Positions 58,789-64,000 of a stretch of 64,000 nt of DNA are shown piece after piece. The DNA lies in NCBI GenBank assembly GCA_003415625.1, contig PYIU01000003.1:2294001-2358000 (forward strand). Direction: 5' to 3'. The stretch's first letter is position 1. Each line of letters starts with the position of its first letter. A program made the translations under genes and the position numbers. Below the pieces are notes generated by a model. It had not been told where the DNA came from, searched no databases, and saw nothing but the letters and a program-made list of their open reading frames with translations. The DNA is from Aquanectria penicillioides (Eukaryota > Ascomycota > Sordariomycetes > Hypocreales > Nectriaceae).

Positions 58789-59670
58789 CCTCCTAGTCCT
58801 AGTAGGCAGTGTTGGATGGAACTGGGCTTGGTAACAACGGAGCAGTTGCGCCATCAGGACCTTGCCCGGCCTTGGATACCTACCTACTCTTTGGTTAGCT
58901 CTGAGGCCAGACCCCTTGATGTTTGATAGATTAGAACACCATTGACGCTTTGATTTTTCTGTACCCGAATTAATTTTTCTTCTCCCTCCTTCTCGGTCGC
59001 ATGGCCATGAAACAAAATACCGGGGTCATACAGGAATCCCAGTCGAAACAACCCCCAAGCCAAAGCCAAGGGTTGACGGGTTTGCGCATGAAGAGCATTT
59101 GCGGGGATGGGCAACGAGGATTGGTGGAGAATCGCCTGCCCCAAAGTCCAGCTATCACGATGTCTGGAGAATTAACGCTCCAGCGCCATCTAGTTAGGTG
59201 GCGCCCTGTTTGCCCCGGTCGACCAAACTCGCCTTTTGTGGTCCCCACCCCAAGGGGCGCTTCCCCACTTGGGTGAGGAATGGCAGCTGGGTGACGGAGA
59301 ATGGACCGATGGCATGTCACTTTAACTTTGCTGTCTGCGGGATTGAAAATTAAACAAAATGATGGCAGCATGGCAGGTACGCGAGGAAACTGGGGGATGC
59401 TGGGGTGAACGCGTTGGGCTAAATTTCCCTGTCTATACTGCGCTCCTGTAAGTTTCCGGCCGTTATGTTTGATCGGGGCGAGGGTCGGCCGCTGGTATTT
59501 TCCTAATTTGTTACAGCAGCCCAGCCCTTGCGCCAGCCAGAACGTCTTGGTCACGGCTAATTAATTGCGTGCGTTCTTACACGGCCCAGGTGCTGCGCAA
59601 TGCTGGAGGGATCAGCACCATAGGAAATGGATATGGGATATTATGGGATATGGAAGATGGGCACATGTCG

Positions 59671-59694
59671 CCCCCCCCCCCCCCCCCCCCCCCC
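59671..59694. repeat. Poly-C run (24 C)
   Basis: Twenty-four consecutive C in non-coding DNA 2.2 kb upstream of the QutR-like start. The G-rich complementary strand could form a G-quadruplex, and the length is likely unstable. Confidence 0.92.
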
Positions 59695-59945
59695 AGCCCA
59701 AAGCTGTGGTTCCGGGCTGGTGGTAGGTGGTAAACATTGGGGGCAACACCTTTCATGTGTGTGTCTGGTCCTGAGGAAGACACGCCAAACTTGTTCAATC
59801 AATGCCTCGCGGGTCCTTTCAGCTTCATCCATTTATTGCTCCGTACCGAGTTGGATCCTGATTTACTTTGGGTAAGTGAGGGACTTATTAGGAACGTATA
59901 ACAGGGACTCGGGACCACTACCTAGTACCTATCAACCTAGGTACC

Positions 59946-59955
59946 TACCTAGGTA
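59946..59955. promoter_or_regulatory. TACCTAGGTA palindrome, copy 4
   Basis: Perfect 10-bp inverted repeat 2 kb upstream of the QutR-like gene, next to a second CCTAGG at 59936-59941. Confidence 0.5.
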
Positions 59956-61921
59956 ACCTAACAGCCTATCCACAACGCGCCTTGGCTTGACGCCCCCTTC
60001 CTCTTCTTCTCGTCCGTCTCCTCCTCATGCTCCGTCCCCCGTCGATGTCTTGTCCGTGAGCCTCCGTCCCCATGCATGCATGTCCTATGCATGTAGTACA
60101 TCTTCCTCCCCCTTCTTCAATTGCTCCGTCTCGCTCTGTCAATAAAGTGCTTCCGTCTTGACCCCCCCTTCCTCCCCCCTCACCCACCCCACATCACCCC
60201 CGTGCGTGGGTACTACAGTGCTGGACTGTACAGTGGTGGCATATTTCCCCGGTCGCAGGAATCTCTCTCGTTGTTGGAGGAGGTACCACCGGCCGGCTAG
60301 TACTTCCTTTCCCTAGTCGTAGGTACTTGCTAAACCAACTCACAGACCTCAAGCTGTGAGTTAGGAAGGTTACTTCTTGGGGTGGTATGGTTGCATGTAC
60401 CTGGTTCTTTTCTGTACATCCGGCCATCTCCAACAATCCTTTCCTTCCTTCTCCTCCGCCTCATCTTCTCCCCCAAACCCATCCCGTCGCATCCCACGGC
60501 CTCCCTCGAACCCTTTATTTTCCTAACCTCGCATCCTTACCTGGCCCTAATGCTCGAGCACATCTCTTTTCACGTCTACTAGTACCACTCTGCAATCCAT
60601 CAAACCCCAATGGCGATTAATGTCAATCCCGTCTAATTTCAGCTGAGCAAACAGGTGCACTACGGCATAGTACTCTTCTAATAAACATCCTGGACGAATT
60701 CGCACCCGCATCCAACAACCCACCTCCTGCATCCCCCACCACGATAAAGGGCAACCAAAGAGACCAAAAGAAAAATTATCGTCTCAGCCAACCAGCCAAA
60801 ACCTGTACTTCAAGCTGTTGCCTCCAGGTCGGAACTCTTGTTACCCGTCTCTTCCCTCTCGTCTCGTCTGCATCGCTCACGTCAAACCCACATCAAAACG
60901 CCTGTGGTGGAACAATTCGTCGCCTGCGCCGCCCATCCTAGCTCCGACTCCCTTCCACCAACGGCAGCTCTTGAGTTTTGCCTCGCCATGGTCTCCCCCC
61001 CTGGTCGCTTCCTCTGATCCTCTCCAGCCCACCCCCAGGTCAGGGATCCTCTCCCTTGTGTCGCCCCGGCCACGCCCTATCTGGCCGGCTCAAACACCCC
61101 ATCGGCCAAATATTCCTCGCTTGGCGCCTTAGCGACTCCATCCCTCGCCGCATACGATATCGTCTTCCTCTCCACGTTGCGCCCAAGGTCAACACTTTCA
61201 ACTCTCCTTCTGGGTCCTCCCACTTTCGGCCCTCATAAGTAGCCCCTAGGTACGGACCCCTTCGGGGCTTATTGGCTATATGCCTCTGTTCCGCCGTTTT
61301 TGCACCCTTTCATCACTTCATTTCAGCTTCACCCATCCGCCACCGGCTCCGTCGCTTTTCTCAACTGACGTACCCCATAGTCTGACAACTGCTCCACAGG
61401 GGTCCGCTCCCAAGCCCGCACCCACACAGATTGATAGATACCCGCACCAACAACTCAGCTGCGACAAAGCCTTTTGAGCTTTGAACCTCCTCCAGCCGCC
61501 ATCTCAACCTTACTCGACCATCGCTTTCGCGATTGCCTTGGCTCGTGCATTCGTCTATTGCCGAGTCTCCTTCACACATATCGTTTCGATAGCGGTTTGC
61601 CTTAAGAACTTGACTCGAACCCGACTCGAACTCGACTCGAACCCGAAACGCGCTCGGCTACCACACTCGACATCCGGCCTTTGACCTCGTCGCAACCTCA
61701 AAGCGCCGCCCACTTTTTCGTGCGGCGCATTAAATTTCGCTAGGACTTATTGATCGAACCAGCGACTTGCAACCCCCCCAGCGTATGGGGAACACTGGCG
61801 ATTTGTTGGAATGCGACTCATCCCTTTGGGGTAGACTGGGGATCTAGAACGCGTCGGGTTAAGTCAGCTTGTGATAGGAAGCTGAAGAGTTGGAACTGGT
61901 CACCGAATACTTCCGAATCTA

Positions 61922-64000
61922 ATGGCCGCCGTACAACAAATGATGACCGAACCGCCTCCAGGCCCGGTTGCAGGTCCGGTCCCTGACACTTCATTGAACG
62001 GTTCTTCATCCAGTCCCGTCAGCGTAGATGTCAATCGCCAGAGTTCAAGCCCTGTCATGATCGATGAAAGCTTGTTTGGTGGCACACCAGCCAGTGGCGA
62101 TACTAGGATCATTGTCATTGTCTTTGGACAAGGGCAAGATCGGATCATGTCCGTATTTGCTGAGGTGCTGGGTATCCCGTCTAGAATAAGACCTGGTTTC
62201 AATCAAGTTACAGCTGAAGACCGTGGCTTTGTTGTCGGCATCCCGGCTGTCGAGGCAAAGGGCGATGTCACCGCGCGCAACCGAGATCTTGTGGTCGCTA
62301 TCAATGCTCACTGTGTCAACTTAGGAATGCCACCGGACCTCCATCTTTCGGCTCATTGTGACTATGAGTTTCTCTACACCGCATCGCCCTTCTTTCGTCG
62401 AGATCTTGCGAGATTCACCTCTTTCACACTAGGTCAAATCAGTCACCACGAAGCGTTGATGGCGAAGCCAAGGACGTACTTTATATCCACTACCTTTCCA
62501 GATGTTCATGCAGCCTTGCCTAACATTGACATCCTCACTGTCGGCGCCGATGCTGTGGAAATTCGAGTCGATCTCTTGCAGGAACCTCTTGGAGACGGAT
62601 CGTTCTCAGAAATCCCTAGCCTGAGCTATGTAGGAGAACAGGTCATGCTTCTTCGTCAACGCACAGAGCTTCCCATTATTTTCACCACCCGATGTACTCG
62701 TGAGAATGGAAGGTTTCCAATGAACAACCCGGAAATATATTATGACTACTTGTACCGTGCGATTCAGTGGGGTGTGGAATACATCGATGTGGAACTCTGG
62801 TTGCCGGAAGAAATCAGGCGAAAGCTCTACGAGAAACGAGGCAATTCCCGCATCATGTCGGCTTTCCATGATTTTTCTGGTACCTTTAGGTGGCCGTCCA
62901 AGTATGCCCAGGAAATATTCCAACAATCAAGACGATACGCCGACATTATCAAAATGATTGCCATCATCAACGAACACAACGAGAACTTTGAGCTGGAATA
63001 TTTCCGCTCCAAAATGCGATCTGAATACCCCGATGCCCCGCCATTCTCAGCTGTCAACATGGGCGAGACTGGACAGTTCTCCAGAACCTTGAACCCCGTA
63101 TTCACTCCTATCACACACCCGCTTCTTCCTATAATTGCTGCTCCCGGTCAGATGAGCGCGGCAGAAATCAATGCTGCTCTATCCTTGTTGGGTCAGCTTC
63201 CTAGAAAATCGATTTATGGTATCAGCAGCACTGCGTCTAGAAGTGCCACACCGCAGGCGCCCTTTTATGAAAAGTGTTTTAACGAACTCGGGTTACCTCA
63301 CCACTTTGCAGTTGTCGACCGGCATCCCAGCAACCCAGGGAGTATGGAGGCTTGGTGTAATCAAAAGCACTTCGGCGGCGCCTATCTCAATCCAGGGCTA
63401 CCGCACCAAACTCTAACTAAGAACAGCGCTTTCTTCTCAGGGCTGAATGGAGGTACTGGTCCCATCTTGACCGAGGCTGCCCGGGTTATTGGAATAGTAG
63501 ACACCATCGTCGTTAGGCCTACTATCTCGTCGACATCGTCGTCACCGCATTCGATACCCTCAAGCCCTCGCCATCGGCAGAGTGATTCTTTGGAACCTGT
63601 CATTCAGTCTGGGTTACCAGCAAACACCACATTGGTTTTCGACAATGCGGGTTGGAAAGGAATATTGAGCACACTTACTCGTGATCTGGCCCCTTCGGCA
63701 TACTACGGGCGTTCAGCCGTGGTGATGGCCTCATCACCTGACGATGCCGCGCCTGTAATATTTGCCATGAGAGCACTTAAAATTGCGAAGATATACACGG
63801 TAGGATTCCGAACACCATCAGCTCTTGCTCGAAATGCACCTCCGATCGAACCCTTTGTCAGCCTTGAGAGTCTTCAACGAGCCCGATCAGTGGAGGATGA
63901 AAGTGCGCCGTTTGTTATCGTCTCGGCGCTCAGCCCCGAGAAGAGTCATTTGGTGGGCATGTTGGTTAGAGCATTTGGGGGGAACGGTTCGCGGGGTCGA
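61922..64000 (+). CDS. qutR: Quinate-repressor-like protein (QutR/Qa-1S family), 3' partial
   Basis: An open frame of 693 codons that runs off the window; an in-frame stop at 61883 makes 61922 the first usable start. Three parts are seen in the order of the C-terminal half of the AROM protein. (1) A shikimate-kinase-like start [23 protein letters not shown] with a broken P-loop. (2) A type I dehydroquinase-like region: [48 protein letters not shown]. (3) A shikimate-dehydrogenase-like region: [35 protein letters not shown]. Quinate repressors of Aspergillus and Neurospora have this tripartite plan and keep the quinate genes off without inducer. Dehydroquinase active-site residues seem kept; dehydrogenase residues seem lost. 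A long CT-rich leader (60.4-61.7 kb) precedes it. Confidence 0.72.
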   Translation, partial: MAAVQQMMTEPPPGPVAGPVPDTSLNGSSSSPVSVDVNRQSSSPVMIDESLFGGTPASGDTRIIVIVFGQGQDRIMSVFAEVLGIPSRIRPGFNQVTAEDRGFVVGIPAVEAKGDVTARNRDLVVAINAHCVNLGMPPDLHLSAHCDYEFLYTASPFFRRDLARFTSFTLGQISHHEALMAKPRTYFISTTFPDVHAALPNIDILTVGADAVEIRVDLLQEPLGDGSFSEIPSLSYVGEQVMLLRQRTELPIIFTTRCTRENGRFPMNNPEIYYDYLYRAIQWGVEYIDVELWLPEEIRRKLYEKRGNSRIMSAFHDFSGTFRWPSKYAQEIFQQSRRYADIIKMIAIINEHNENFELEYFRSKMRSEYPDAPPFSAVNMGETGQFSRTLNPVFTPITHPLLPIIAAPGQMSAAEINAALSLLGQLPRKSIYGISSTASRSATPQAPFYEKCFNELGLPHHFAVVDRHPSNPGSMEAWCNQKHFGGAYLNPGLPHQTLTKNSAFFSGLNGGTGPILTEAARVIGIVDTIVVRPTISSTSSSPHSIPSSPRHRQSDSLEPVIQSGLPANTTLVFDNAGWKGILSTLTRDLAPSAYYGRSAVVMASSPDDAAPVIFAMRALKIAKIYTVGFRTPSALARNAPPIEPFVSLESLQRARSVEDESAPFVIVSALSPEKSHLVGMLVRAFGGNGSRGR

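Larger units (their letters stand above)
57206..61921. other. Region upstream of the QutR-like gene
   Basis: 4.7 kb with GGAT, TAG and poly-C repeats, several CCTAGG-core sites and a long CT-rich leader from about 60400. The leader contains several short upstream frames. No further gene is seen. Confidence 0.6.

Noticed and set aside
60818..61238. Pro/Ser-rich frames upstream of the QutR-like gene
   Set aside because: Leader composition again; no conserved text, and an in-frame stop at 61883 separates the region from the QutR-like frame.

Overview
The window is nuclear DNA from a filamentous ascomycete, most likely a member of the Eurotiales (Aspergillus/Penicillium type). Genes carry short introns (mostly 43-170 bp) with GTANGT-like donors and CTNAC-like branch sites, intergenic DNA is long and CT-rich ahead of start codons, and the products are typical of that group: a CFEM cell-surface protein, a Zn2Cys6 regulator, L-rhamnose pathway enzymes and a quinate-repressor-like protein. 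No mobile element, rRNA, tRNA or CRISPR array could be supported.

Layout. 1-3383: 3' part of a DEAH-box RNA helicase (+). 4031-7242: Prp24/SART3-type splicing factor (-). 7243-13169: long gene-poor stretch. 13170-14282: CFEM membrane protein (+). 14739-17810: three mitochondrial genes in a row (uL22m, cytochrome c oxidase subunit VIIa/Cox9, Som1), with a RecA/XRCC2-like gene starting 45 bp from SOM1 on the other strand. 19768-21238: HAD phosphatase of the CECR5/YKR070W family. 24979-35038: an L-rhamnose block made of L-rhamnose-1-dehydrogenase (lraA), L-rhamnonate dehydratase (lraC) and a divergent Zn2Cys6 regulator that is the natural candidate for RhaR. 35830-36975: membrane-anchored GH114 glycosidase. 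39547-40373: a signal-peptide protein ending in KDEL, so probably an unknown resident of the ER lumen. 43998-47105: CBM48 (AMPK-type glycogen-binding) Crp1/Mdg1-like protein with long charged repeats. 47879-52546: a RING protein of the Mag2/RNF10 type and the U3 snoRNP protein Mpp10. 53060-54766: NASP/Hif1/Sim3 histone chaperone. 56602-57205: VOC/glyoxalase-fold protein. 61922 to beyond the end: quinate-repressor-like protein with degenerate kinase-like and shikimate-dehydrogenase-like parts around a dehydroquinase-like part that keeps its key residues.

The functional themes are RNA and ribosome metabolism (helicase, Prp24, Mag2, Mpp10), a nuclear-encoded mitochondrial set sharing promoter space, and sugar/aromatic catabolism control (rhamnose genes, QutR-like). 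Two cross-cutting observations stand out. Four breaks in otherwise well-conserved reading frames are each closed by one extra G or C at a short G/C run, which looks like a sequencing or assembly fault rather than gene decay. A perfect 10-bp palindrome, TACCTAGGTA, occurs four times, always in non-coding DNA and each time on the 5' side of the nearest gene. I found no clear evidence of a wholly new system. The best candidates for new biology are the KDEL protein, the half-intact QutR-like protein, the clustered rhamnose genes with their unusual regulator intron, and the palindrome set.
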